A stretch of 64,000 nucleotides of DNA from Trichobilharzia szidati (lineage: Eukaryota > Platyhelminthes > Trematoda > Strigeidida > Schistosomatidae). The DNA is taken from assembly GCA_944472155.2 (NCBI GenBank), contig OX235279.1:148264199-148328198 (forward strand), in the 5' to 3' direction. Below the pieces are notes generated by a model. It ran no database searches, was not told the DNA's origin, and saw only the letters and a program-made list of their open reading frames with translations. Position numbers and translations under genes: made by a program. Of this stretch, positions 45,661 to 57,278 are shown one piece after another; the stretch's first letter is position 1; each line of letters starts with the position of its first letter.

Positions 45661-46639
45661 TATCTATAATCATCTGCTCTATATTAGACATTTTTCATTT
45701 GTCACTGTCTGTTGCTAATTAAACTCTTCCCAGTGTTCTCCCCTTATTCGCCAGTTTCTTCTTAAGTAACTTTTCTGAAGACAAAACACGATATACTACT
45801 TATATATTTACTCACAGGCAGCAGAAACTACAACATGACCGATAGAATTCTGTTTCGCAGGGCACATTATAGACTTTTTGTTTGGTTTTTGACTAACAGT
45901 AAAGATGAAATGGATGTGTTGCCGTTTATTTAATTTTCAACTGATATACACTGAATACTGCTACTGAAACTTCAAAATCAGTAGTACTTGGTGTACGCAC
46001 TTCAAAATCTTGCTTATCCGGTAGTAAGCTCGAAAAAGAGGAATAGTTAGGTATGGAGCTAGTAACTTCAACCCGTGGGAAAAAACACCATCGCTACTGA
46101 AACTTCAAAGCCTGAAGCTCTAGGTTCCACTGAGAAAGCAAGAAATGATTGGTTTTCATAGTGTTAATTGTATTTCTCAAGATATTCTTATGCTGACATT
46201 TTGATTTTGCGAGAATTCACTGGTTATTAGTCATTATTGACTCAGTAGCGTATCCGTAGTACTAAAGAGAGTTTGTGATGGCTGGATCTATCAAATCCTA
46301 TGTAAAGACAGATATCTGCTTATAATTTTGAGAGGAGGTGGAGCTTTACAACAGATCGACAGAATTTAGAGCTTATAGGCTATTGAATTCCGAAGACTGC
46401 TCAACAACCTGAGGAATCTGAACTGAATCCTTAGTATGGTCTTGAGTGTGCACAAGTTGATAGTCCCGAAATGGGAAGAAACAACCAACCAGCGCTTCAT
46501 ATTTTTCAATGGTACCATAACTGTGGTCGGTCTGTGCCTTTATACAAATATATATATATATATATATACTTGTTGTTACATATCACTTAATGACAAGAAA
46601 CAGTGATGCCTGTAATTCAAGCAGTATGAATTCACTGAA
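45661..46639. other. Intergenic with SINE scraps
   Basis: 46080-46140 resembles part of the SINE D unit (gctactgaaacttcaaagcc). 46430-46535 is a decayed SINE A/B 3' half. A TA run lies at 46546-46567. No gene was recognised. Confidence 0.4.
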
Positions 46640-47830
46640 ATAAAATCTCATACAAGAATTTCCTTTTATAAATTTGAGCAGAGAAAGAACGAACAGTGGT
46701 GCAGAATTAGACAGTGAACTAGTGCTACTTTGAGAACCACCCTAAAAAAGTAGTTATACACAAAATTTCATTGACAGATATGGTAAGTATGAATGTAAGA
46801 AACCTGATGGACTTACGGTCATCAAGCAGCCAGTTTTCATCAAACTCATCTTCAAAGGCGACGGTACTATGATAATCATAAATAAAAGATTAAGCGCAAC
46901 CCTATCCAGAACATATCCTACAGCGAAACTACTCTCTCTGCTCTGAAAATCTCCCTAGTTGGTGCAATCAGAGATGGACATGTTTCCCTTAAATGTTACT
47001 TCCAACTGTGTATACCAATTCACATGTATCTAGGGGAGCAGTTGCATCGTAAGAACAGAAAGAAAGGCCTAAGTCAGATTCTTAGAAGATGAACTAAGGA
47101 GCTTTCGGTTAAAGGGGTCAATTAGTTTAAGGTCTTCAATTATCAAACACCTGATAGACAATGAACTCCGAGTAGACGCGCTAGCATCATTCAAAATAAT
47201 TAACAGACAAAATAGCTCAAGTCTTCTTCGGTTTGCTGAGGTTATCGCAATAAAACGGCTGAAAACCCACCCATATGTCCAAAAGGAATCTATCGTTGGA
47301 CTCCAGTTACCCTGGTGACTAATCCTTTAATAACTATTGGTCTTCTAACTTCACTAACTTATCTTTTCAACGCCCCCATGTCGCCCTTTTTTCTTTTTGA
47401 CTTGCATAACAGATCATTTTTTCCTGACCTTATGGGTTCTACACACAATATAAACATCATCATCTTTTCATCTGACCTTTTGCACACCAGATTTGATCTT
47501 CTCTTATCTAACCATGTAATTGTTACTAATCTTTTTAACCACCCTAGCAAAAAACTTGTCAATTAATTTTCTAAAGACTTTTCTCTGACAAGATATATGT
47601 ATATTTACACTTCAGCTACCTTCTCATCTTGATGTTATGCCTCACCATGACAGTTTTATAATATGCTTGTTGATGACAAAAGTATGTTAAAATTTTACGC
47701 TGACTCCTATTTATTAAAGATCATGGGTTGTATGCAGCTGATGAGAACCAAGTAGATAAAATAGATCCATATTATTCTGCACCAACGTTTGTTCTTTCTC
47801 TGCTCATAATTAAAATTCCTTGTCTATAAA
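46640..47830 (+). mobile_element. Penelope-like element fragment (family 1) with inverted tails
   Basis: From about 46820 the plus strand reads as a PLE: VFIKLIFKGDGT, then NKRLSATLSRTYPTAKL, then the GIY-YIG start SNCVYQFTC followed by a stop. The C-terminus is HLIDNELRVDALASFKIINR and FAEVIAIKRLKTHPYVQKE (47130-47290). The 3' tail (47730-47825, TATTCTGCACCAACGTTTGT) also occurs reversed upstream of the coding part, at 46655-46705. PLEs are known for such repeated terminal segments. RT motifs are missing, so the element is 5'-truncated. Confidence 0.78.
47733..47781 (+). ncRNA. Hammerhead-like motif in PLE tail
   Basis: TGCAG (47733-47737) lies directly before a perfect CTGATGA core (47738-47744) and can pair with CTGCA (47777-47781), giving 5 bp of stem I. 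Stem II and the GAAA box are poor here (ATAAA instead). The UUAUU before CTGCA would be the stem III / cleavage strand. Hammerhead motifs in PLE termini are established in other animals. Confidence 0.45.
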
Positions 47831-48104
47831 CTAACAACATACGCATTGAAAAGTATCAGTGTGAAACAACAGTTGCCTGAATTTAAGCTAGTTCGTAGCC
47901 TTATAATTATACTCCCTTAGGAAATCGCCTTGAAATCAACTTAAAAATCGACATCAAGTATAAGACAATCAACCGGTTTTTAGGTTTTATTTGGAACGAT
48001 GCAACGTGCCCTTTAATCACCGGTGTTTATCTTACTCGAGGTCACGGAAGTACTGTATTGTCTCACTATTATACTTTTATACATTTGCGTTCCCAGCGGA
48101 ACAT

Positions 48105-48305
48105 GGGACTTCAAGCTAGAGCTTTGAAGTTTCAGTGGCAGTGGTGATTTTTTACAGGATGAGGTTGCCCCACGTCCAGCCTTCCCTCTTCACCAGACTT
48201 ACCACAGGATAAGCGAGATTTAGGAGTGCGTCAACCGGTGGTTGGACCCCAGACCCTTTGCTTGGTTGGTCAGTGTCCTATCACTAAACCACTATTTTGC
48301 TTATT
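48105..48305 (-). repeat. Possible tRNA-derived SINE, family D
   Basis: The minus strand has an A-box-like 'gtggtttagtgataggacac' and a B-box-like 'ggtctggggtccaacc', about tRNA distance apart. The following region (ctcctaaatctcgcttatcc) has diverged relatives at 34675-34760 and 46080-46140. The B box is weak and no hammerhead half is present. Confidence 0.45.
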
Positions 48306-51224
48306 CCAAAACCAATCACTGTAAAGAAAGAGATAACGTTAACATTATTTAATAGTTTGACAATAATGTATCAAAAGATAGTATTATTTTTGAAGACGTA
48401 AACGCCAGAATTCCACAATCATTTATACAAAAAGCTTTTAAATTATGAAAATTAATTAACAAAACCTCTTAGATTTTAAAAATAACTAAATGCCAACATG
48501 GAATGTTTGTACTGTAATAAAAGTTTTTAAATCTCTAGCAGACCTGATTGACAGTGAGTGAGAGAATAAATTAAGTCAACTAATTTGTATGCCATGGAAG
48601 TAGAATCAATGGCTTTTTCAAGGTGCATCGCGTTACAAATTGGTATCATTTCGAGTACCACTGGCAATCAGGCACGTGTGTTCAGTCCTGGCTTGGGATT
48701 CCCTTGGAATCTTCAACCACAAACACAACAAATATCAAAACCAAGACCATAGGATTACTAGGCAAGCCTGTTAGCCACTCAACAGTTGGGCTGAAATCCA
48801 GTGATTTGTGAGTTTAAAACTTGTGTCATTTCGTGATGTAGCGCGACTCGTGCTGCGGTCATGGATTCTCACTGATGAAAGCGACCCCATAGTAGGCAAA
48901 ACAACACTCCCTAATTTTTAATGGTTCTTATTTTTGGCTTTGAAGCTACGTGGAAAGTTAGTGTGCTCATCCCATCTCTCAACTGTCACTGAATGGTTTT
49001 TGTGTGGTGAATACTGACAAGGATTACCTAAAATAACCTATTACTTTCTAACTGACACTGGTTTTATAACTGTTGACGATTGTCGAATACATTATTGTCG
49101 GGATGGCTGTAGGTTAGGAAGTAAAACAGACAGAACGAGTTGTTTCAAGTCGATGGTTTGAAAGAAAATAAAACAATTTGCATAGTAATAATGGAATTAT
49201 AAAAAAAAAACATTTTGCACAATTATTAGACCGATTGTTTATATGCAAAATAACTCGTCTATATTTTAAAATAATAACAGAACCGAGGTCAGTTAGTCTA
49301 AAAAAAAGATTTAAAAAGATAAACTAACTGTAAAAAACTGTTCTTCATTTATTTCTTACACACACAGATTCACATGAAGAAATATTTTAGTTTTATCGAT
49401 GATCTTGCTACTCACTTTTATGTCACACTAGACTTGAGCAGACTAATAGTACTGGACATTTTGATAGGAGTGTGAATACTAACTTATCTTTAGTAATACA
49501 CTCCTTATTTCCGAATCTTTCAATTTGATGTTCACTTTGATATATAACATCAACATACATCAATTGTTATTCTCAAATTTTCTCATCTGTTTTACATGGA
49601 TAAAAGTGATTACATGAACATCTCATTTGATGCTACAGACTACTGTAAAGAACCAGCAGTGATTTCTGAAGTGATTTTGAAATAAATTTCGTTACGATGC
49701 CACATTGATTTCAAATTCACAGAAGAGTGATAAACGCTGTACGAACTCAGTGGTATGCCGTCAGAAGCTCACGGAAAGATTTTAAATCCAGGGCAGTGGA
49801 GTCATAGAGTAGATACGTTATCACTGGGGCAACTGGCTGGAATAAATTCGCCTATATTCTCCTGCTTCCTTTTGTTGATGTGATGTAGACATGTCAATAT
49901 TTAATTCATATAAGAGCATTCTCATTTAGCTAGGGTAAAGCAGGTGATGACTACACAGCCATTTTTAAAATGATTCGTTTGCAGAATACATTTGCCCTCC
50001 TATCATTCTAGATGACGGCGTCGCTTCACGGTAAAGTGGCACACGATGCAAACTCTGAACTGTCGTGTTTCTGTAGCATACAAGTTAGGAAAGTTAACTT
50101 TTTAGGCCTGAAACCTTATGCTTTGCTGGGTATCAACGGGTGAGGAGTCTGAAACTACGATGCAATGACTTTCAATTCCACCTAGATTCTTCATATGACC
50201 ATATATATCGATTTATTACGAAAATTATCTGGAAACTATTGAATTTCTCGTGCAAATCAAAACTGAGTTTTGCATCACCGATTTGAAAATGCAGTCACGT
50301 GCACGTCTAACTGTAATGACAGGAAGAAAAAAATCAGTAGCAAACGTGAACAATCAGATGAGATTAGCAAAATAGATTTCTTCAAATCTTTGCATGAAAA
50401 GAAGAGTGATTGTTTTTACATTTCCCTATTACTTGATAAAATGTCGTACAGGCTGATATGTAATATATATATATATATTTGTACATGACAATAATAACCA
50501 AAATAGTAAGCTTTACTTTAAAAAGATAAAATTGGTCGATAAACTGGATCTAAATCCCCATGCCACCTCCGCATATTGGACGAAATACTACCTTGGGTTA
50601 ACATGGAAGCACACCGTCTATTTTCTGTGCCCACCTAACTGACTTCAAGAGAGTAATTCTCTGTTGAATGAGATATCGGCAGCTTTCTGGTTCTGTTCTG
50701 ACATTGAATTCCTAAGGTATCTAGTACTGTATCCATGGAAAGTCACTAAATGTCCGCTATTCGTCTGGAGACGCACGCCATCGTAGCTGGTCCTCGTGTT
50801 GTATCCATGTCTATTTTTCAACTGCAACATCATACATGACGTTACAGAGTCTGCCAATAATCAATCCTTGTAAGTATTTGGTGTGTTCTGTTCTGTAGTG
50901 TCTACCAAATACAGATGTCACAAGTTTAAAGGATTGTGAAGGAATTCATAACTTAGCTGCATGTAGTTTATCTATCTATCTATCTATCAAAGGTGCGTAA
51001 TCACCAGCACTTTCTAGGGCTTTGACGATATGAAATTTTTATTTTGCTGTTGTCCGGTATATGAATGGTATTAACGAACGTTCTTTCCTCTGTGCTTTTT
51101 ACTTAGTCCTCTCTCTTGTTATTTCTACTTAGTAGTTGAAGTGTTGATGTTCACTTGAGGATAATATGTATTCTGATGAGCGCTGTATTTTTAGAATTTT
51201 TGATATGTTTGTGCGTTGAAGTTT
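48306..51224. other. Intergenic, AT-rich
   Basis: A strongly decayed minus-strand SINE is at 48620-48930. There is a poly(A) run at about 49201-49210, a TA run near 50463-50478 and TATC repeats at about 50969-50990. Open frames at 50270-50488 and 50645-50857 have no features. No gene is supported. Confidence 0.4.
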
Positions 51225-51575
51225 TTGTAGCAATTTGACCGGAAAGAATCACCAACAAGAAACCATGGGAACAAACAAAACAAGAACCAATCGCCCAACA
51301 AATATGCAGGAGAAAGTGAAGATGGATTGGACACTCGCTGAGGAGGCCGCTGGGTGACATCGCGCGTCAAGCCAACACTCGAGTGGAACCCGAAAGGGAA
51401 GCGGTGAGTGGGACGTCCAAGAGTGACATGGAGGAGATCGTGTGAAGAAGAGTTAAAACAGTATGGACTAACGTGGATGCAAGTGAAAAGTACAGCAGAA
51501 GACAGAAGCAAGTGGAGACGTGCAGTTGAAGCTCTATGTTCCACTAGGAACCCAAGGGAACAATAATAATAATAG
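51225..51575 (+). mobile_element. RTE/SR2-like LINE 3' end
   Basis: In broken frames the plus strand encodes the RTE C-terminus (a W-T-L-A-E-E-A-A stretch equal to the WIGHTLRKP region of better copies, then EWNPKGKR and SCEEELKQYGLTW). It closes with 'tatgttccactaggaaccca' and an AATAATAATAATA tail. It is 5'-truncated. Confidence 0.8.
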
Positions 51576-52639
51576 TGATGAGCGCTGTCGGAGAAGATGG
51601 TTTCAGATAGGTAGGGGCAGCATATAATACTCACTAGGAATTTCAAGGTCCAGATTGTATTTGATGGATTGATGACAGCTATATTTGTCCATTTTTATTA
51701 AGCAGAGACCAAAATTAGATAATGATTTCCGTCCACTGACTCAGTAGAGTGGATGTGAACATGTGATCATGAGTGTTGAGGCTGTCTGCAGGAGATAATA
51801 GCAGTACGGCTGACTACGATTTGGAATTGAAAGAGCCTCTGGAATCTTTTGGGAGATTACTATTATGTTATTTGCTGATTGCATTTGACTGGAATATAGA
51901 CCTTCTGCAAATTTCTTCGTTGTACACTGCTCACTAACAGCATATAAAACCCAGCGCAAGCTTTAATTCCCCATATCATGACTTTTTCACTGTTTTCCTC
52001 CAACATCCAACTCGTCGATTCTCATACTGGTTTCACTTTGCAACCTGTCTGGTGTGTGACGTCACATGATATATACAATTTATTCCCACTTCCTTCCTCA
52101 TATTTATTGGTGACTGGTTCACCACCTACCAAATTTCCATGGGGCTTATCCTTTCTGAATGGACAGTCTTCAGAATCGAGCAGGGAAGAGAAGCTATTGG
52201 CAGGTATCTGGAACATCATGTTAAAAACGTTTTTGGTGACGTTTTTACAAAGTCTAAGAACTATATGAAAGTATTTAACATCGGTGCTGGAAGTTCGGAT
52301 CTTGTTTCTTGTTCTGAATTTCACAGATCTTCTGTCTGGATTGCTCTAAACCGCCTTTGAGATCCTCATTAGTGGCGCTGTTTGTAGTCGAGTGAAGAGG
52401 GAGACGTTTTATAGGTTTCTTCCGTTGATGGTAACTGGTGGTTTTTATTGTTAGTCTGATATCATTATCAATTCTTTCTTCCCCATGTTGTGTATTAGCT
52501 ACCTCTTCCGCCAACTTGTTGGTTTTTATTTGTTAATCTCCGACTTTGTAAGACACGTAACATAAATAATCCACAAAGAGCAGATCTTCTAGAATATCTG
52601 TGTCAGTCTAACCTATGCCTATCTTTTCTCTCCCCTCAA
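51576..52639 (-). other. Cluster of unassigned minus-strand open frames
   Basis: Three minus-strand frames follow each other (52514-52275, 52324-52022, 51959-51741) and appear to continue one decayed protein. The second contains SGNKLYISCDVTHQTGCKVK, a Cys/His cluster that could be part of a zinc-binding domain. Neither a host gene nor a transposon family was recognised. It may be the N-terminal part of an element whose RT piece lies at 52640-52840. Confidence 0.3.
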
Positions 52640-52840
52640 TCTGCACCATGTTCTAGTTTACCACAACCACGAATAACATCGATATCATTAGGCGGCCTAG
52701 CCTTCCTTCAATTTCCACCCCAAATGCTTCGGTGAATTTTCTGTTGTGAACTACTCGATACACGACCACATCATATAGCTGCTGAATAAAGTTTATAAGC
52801 GTTTGTGATACTGCACCTGATAGGGTTAAGGCAATCACCA
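52640..52840 (-). mobile_element. LINE reverse transcriptase fragment (RTE-like)
   Basis: The minus strand reads LINFIQQLYDVVVYRVVHNR, KFTEAFGVEIEGRLGRLMIS and MLFVVVV. This is the palm segment around motif B (usual form G-V-R-Q-G-C-x-x-S-P-x-L-F). Here the motif is decayed (EGRLGRLMISMLF). Only this segment is present. Confidence 0.6.
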
Positions 52841-53474
52841 GATTACTTTGGTATATGGTAGTTACTGTATTATCGGCATATCAGGAGTAGTTGCATAGTC
52901 TTATGGTATGTTCACCTTTGTAGACTCTGAGGCACAGGTTTACTACACTCCATATTTTTCATTATCAGCCACATCCTTAAGTCTCAATTTAAGATGGGTT
53001 TTCAACTACTGGTGTAAATTTTCCGGAGAAAATGGAGAAAAATTATTGACCAATGTCAGATCGTGCTTCATGTGGAACAAAGTTACTTCAAAAGATATAT
53101 TATTGACGACTGTTATTCTTAAATATTCTCTACAAAGAGTATATAATTAGCACTAGATTACGATAATAATTCTATACTATATGCAAATAGATTTTTCAGA
53201 ATATAGCCATCATTACCGTTGATATATATTTGTTGCTCTATACGACGCTTGTTAGTGCCTGCATCGTATGAGTGTGGAATGTTCATAAGAAAAGTTTAAT
53301 TTTGTCTTCTACTCTGTTCACTGGCAAACTCTGATCATATCCATAGTACAAAGTTTGTACTTTTATTCAATTAACCTGAAGCTTTCATATATCCAATAAT
53401 AAGCTCACTAGTATTGATTCGTCTGGTTTAGAAGTTTTGTCAATTAATTCAAATGATTCCATGCAGTTGGTTGT
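52841..53474. other. Intergenic, AT-rich
   Basis: No gene was recognised. The frame upstream of the PLE is closed by a TAA at about 53476. Confidence 0.4.
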
Positions 53475-53478
53475 TTAA

Positions 53479-54669
53479 GAACTCCTACAACCTGTTAGAG
53501 AACGAATTTCAAAACATTCTCTTCGAGATACTTTTGAATTCATCGATTGTATCAAAGATGTTAAAGTGGGAGACAAACGTATGATTTCACTCGACGTCGA
53601 GTCTCTCTTTACAAACGTCCCTATCACTGAGACGATTTGTTTTCTATGCAAATACTTGGGAGAAAACAACCTGGATATTGGAATACCTACCACCAAGCTA
53701 AAAGAACTCCTACTCAGATGTACCCTAAGTGTCCCGTTCACATTCAATGGGAACTTCTATAGACAACAAGATGGCGTGGCGATGGGATCACCTTTGGGTC
53801 CGGTGCTGGCTGATATTTTCATGGCAAGTTTGGAAAACGGTCCGCTGAAAGCAACCATCGACAAATTCTTCTTATACAAAAGGTATGTTGATGATACTTT
53901 CGTCATCTGCGATAACAATTGTGATCAAAATATTGATCTTCAAGTTTTCAATAGTTGCCACCCCGCCATCAAATTTACAATCGAAGCAGAAACCAATGAG
54001 ACAATCTCCTTTCTGGACGTTCGTCTAAGTAAGAAGACCGATGGTACCTTGAACAGATCAGTACACAGAAAAACTACATGGAACGGTCAGTTGACAAACT
54101 TCTACAGTTGGGTACCAATTAGTCGCAAGCGAAACTTGATAATATCTCTGGCGACTAGAATCCGAAAAATCTGTAGTCCTAAATCAATAGAGGAAGAGAT
54201 CGCCCTCTTAAGGAAGACACTGCTCGAGAATGGCTACCTACCCCGTTTTACAGACAAGACTCACAAAGAACAACCCACTACAGTGCAGAAGATGATGGTC
54301 TACATGAATGTACCCTTCAAAGGTGACCTTCTGGCTGACACCTTGAAGAAGAGGATATCTACTGCTCTCAGAAGGACATTCTTCGCTGCCACACTACGAC
54401 TGACATTTTCCTCCCGGCCATTGTTCTTCAACTACTCTAAAGATAAACTATCGCATTTGACCACTTCCTTGTGTATCTACCAATTCACCTGCTCTTGCGG
54501 AGCGAGGTATATAGGTCGTTCGATGCGTGTTTTATCTAAAAGAGTTCAAGAACACTATCCCGCCTGGCTACGGAAAGGTAACAACGGAGCAACAAGGAGC
54601 GCCATTATTGAGAATTTTAGTAAAACAATGAATAGCTTACAGTTTGAAGTAGATGATGAAATTACTTGA
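53479..54669 (+). CDS. Penelope-like element ORF: RT plus GIY-YIG nuclease, 5'-truncated
   Basis: An open frame of about 396 codons starts without a suitable ATG; the first internal Met is at 53581, before ISLDVES. It carries RT motif A (SLDVESLFTNVP), motif B (DGVAMGSPLGPVLADIFM) and motif C (KRYVDDTFVI), so both catalytic Asp clusters are intact. Then come FLDVRLSKKTDG and NVPFKGDLLADTLKKR. A GIY-YIG-type start follows (IYQFTCSCGARYIGRS), then LSKRVQEH. In PLEs the RT copies the RNA and the GIY-YIG nuclease nicks the target. Full elements are about twice this length, so the N-terminal part is lost. The C-terminus ends early with a TGA just after the nuclease, earlier than in the copies at 46640 and 58530. 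It stands alone, without recognisable tails. It is the longest open transposon frame in the window. Confidence 0.88.
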   Translation, partial: ELLQPVRERISKHSLRDTFEFIDCIKDVKVGDKRMISLDVESLFTNVPITETICFLCKYLGENNLDIGIPTTKLKELLLRCTLSVPFTFNGNFYRQQDGVAMGSPLGPVLADIFMASLENGPLKATIDKFFLYKRYVDDTFVICDNNCDQNIDLQVFNSCHPAIKFTIEAETNETISFLDVRLSKKTDGTLNRSVHRKTTWNGQLTNFYSWVPISRKRNLIISLATRIRKICSPKSIEEEIALLRKTLLENGYLPRFTDKTHKEQPTTVQKMMVYMNVPFKGDLLADTLKKRISTALRRTFFAATLRLTFSSRPLFFNYSKDKLSHLTTSLCIYQFTCSCGARYIGRSMRVLSKRVQEHYPAWLRKGNNGATRSAIIENFSKTMNSLQFEVDDEIT

Positions 54670-56250
54670 TTTCATCGTTTCCCTGTCAAATGCGTTAAGT
54701 GTAGCAAGAGACCAAGGTGATTCACAAAGAACTATACGCCAAACAGTTTACTAGGCTATGAAAATTCAGTCCAGTAACAACGAATAAATGTTAATGTAGG
54801 TGAATGTGTGCACAGACTAGAATTCTTGATAAAAGTAACCGTCAATTAAACTAGTAATCGCTTCTTTTCCATGTGGTTATTACAGTGGTGCATTTGAGTA
54901 GAGGATAAATAGAATGAAAAGAATACCTTCAGTACATGTGTGTCAGTGTGTATTCACGTGAAAGATCGATATTCTGAACTCGAATTTTTAATAAAGATGG
55001 AGTACTTAAGGTAAGAATGTACTATTTCGATAATGGAATAACATTCCATTAAGCAATTCTAAGTATGAGAAGAAGAAATAGGAAATACGGTAGCTATGCT
55101 TTTATCAACAGAAAATAAACAAGATCCTGAAAATTGGAGGCTAACAATTGTCTCTTTCTGAACGCATAATTTTAATTTTATTTAGCTAACAATGTCTGTT
55201 TATGAAAATTTAATTAAATTATGCATTCACTTTGTCCTTCTCTCAGTAAACTTGAACAAAGCGGGGAGGATAAATGCATGAAGGTAGTGTGATCTCATTT
55301 CTTGTTATTTCGAAGATCTTTCTCAACTGGCTACAAACTGATCAATACAAAAAATATAAATGACAAGAAATGGTGCTTGCAACGTTTGACTGATTCGATG
55401 GCTATCAAACAGTTAAAATCAGATCTGCGTACACAGAAAGAGACAGTAATGAACTTACTCACACAACCTTGATGATTAAACTTGCAAAACAAAGTTGTAC
55501 AATTTTAATACGTCATGTTTTCTCTTATATCTTCTATACTGTTTAGAAATTTTCAATGTTCCATCTAAACATCACCGACCTTACCGCTATTTCTGCATTC
55601 TAAAAAAGGTATATTCTACAGTTACGCAAACTATCATGTCGACATACTTTTAAAATTTGTTTATACCCAAATGTTTTGAACCCTGTAATTTTCCAAGAAT
55701 ATCACTGCAAATCGAGTAGAATGAGTGGCTTTATTGCATTTCCGCGCTAATTATGGCGTCTTAATCCTTTGCCATTGTTGTTTAATGACAAATTATAATT
55801 TTTGCTTGCACTGTAAATGAAATTTCACACTGAAAAATTGTTACTAACATACATATTTTTAATGGCGTCACATTCTTGATCTGCGCTACATTTGCTGCAC
55901 TTTTCTCAAAAAAAACCTGTTTGTTACTGATATCCGCGCAAGATATTAGATTAAAGGAGTCAGTAAGTTCAAAAATTAAACGTATATTGTTGAATTTTCA
56001 TTAAATTATACTGGTATATTTTGACCTATTTATTTAAACGCCCTTATACCTACACGCTGAAGGTGGCGCCACTTTAAAAAAGGAGTATGTCAAATAATCG
56101 AGTGAGTATGACTATATTATTATTCTTAGGTATGAAAAAAGAAGTACCTTTAGCGCTACTCTTTTTTCTCACTAATTTGACAACACAAGATTTTAATTTG
56201 ATCACCAAGTTTTGTGGCATTCTCTCCTTAACATATATATATATATTTGC
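54670..56250. other. Intergenic, AT-rich
   Basis: The first about 100 bases may be a shifted continuation of the PLE frame. The rest has no recognised gene, RNA or repeat. Confidence 0.4.
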
Positions 56251-56680
56251 ATGGAGGATTTCATCAAGACCAAGGCAAGCTCGTAGACCATTAAGCCACT
56301 GGGACCCGATACAGTGGTCTTTGAATTCTAACTTCTGCCGATTCACGACATAGTGCAACCATTTCGCAATGTCTTCTTCGATGAGTTACTGCCTCATCTT
56401 CAAGCTGCTGTACCCTACTGGTCACGGGCTTCCCACTGGAACCGCAGGTTCACTGCCTGAATAGGGCCAGTCACTAGTGGTCTACGTGCTCGCCTTGTAA
56501 CCAGAATGTCCTGGGTTCGAATCCCGGCGGGTGCGTACTGATGAAGAGTCCCAAACTAGGACGAAACAGCTATCCAGTACTCCCTGCAGGTTTTCCAGTG
56601 GTTCTCTAACTGATGTCAGCTCATGATGAAATCCTCCATACAATCAAACAAAATCCCTACAAAAGCAATACTTGATATAT
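56251..56680. repeat. Head-to-head SINE A pair
   Basis: The left part (56251-56476) is a minus-strand unit: tail scrap (ggaggatttcatca), internal deletion, tRNA-like A region, then the full 5' head ending 'ggccagtcactag'. The right part (56477-56680) is a plus-strand unit starting at the A-box region and running through an intact B box (gggttcgaatcc), a hammerhead-like half (56533-56580, stem II GTCC/GGAC and GAAAC intact) and the A-type tail. Confidence 0.85.
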
Positions 56681-57278
56681 AAATGTATATACATATATAT
56701 AACTATTTTTCTGAACTAGACCTTCTACAGTCGAATAACAAATACAGGTCATCACTACTAATGATATTCTACAGCATCACGTGTTACACTGAACTATATC
56801 AACTAGTCTTAAATATATATATTTTTTGGGTATAGTAATCATTAGAAAATCATCATTATCATTATACTACTAAATTTAGTATACCTTTCAAACTTACTAT
56901 TAATTGAATGTTTTAAAATTGTGCAACTATTTTCTTCTGTCTTTGTGATTATTGTTTTAATTATTGAATTACTCATCACCAGTGCACACTATACCTTGAT
57001 GAAATATGAAAATGCAATCGTTAGAACACTTTGATTCAATGCAGACGATATCTTAATTATTTATCTTCATCCGTCTTTCTTTTTTTCTAGAATGTCAATG
57101 GATGTCTGTGTTGTGGAGATGCTTATAATTTTGAATAATATGGTGGCTGAGGAACACTACGGAGTATTTGACTCGTGGTAATAAATAGCAGCGTATCACA
57201 TCACTCCAATACTCGAGTAACTCTAAATTCGTAGACAATTAAGTGATCGCAATATTAACAAATTTGTGTACAATATAA
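56681..57278. other. Intergenic, AT-rich
   Basis: No gene was recognised. It separates two head-to-head SINE pairs. Confidence 0.4.

Noticed and set aside
50969..50990. CRISPR-like or tandem array
   Set aside because: It is only a short TATC microsatellite. No CRISPR array is present, and none is expected in an animal genome.
56251..56680. Classic twin-priming inversion of a single SINE
   Set aside because: The inverted 5' part followed by a plus 3' part fits twin priming at first sight. But the left end also carries a piece of the 3' tail in reverse (ggaggatttcatca), so a deleted head-to-head dimer explains it better.
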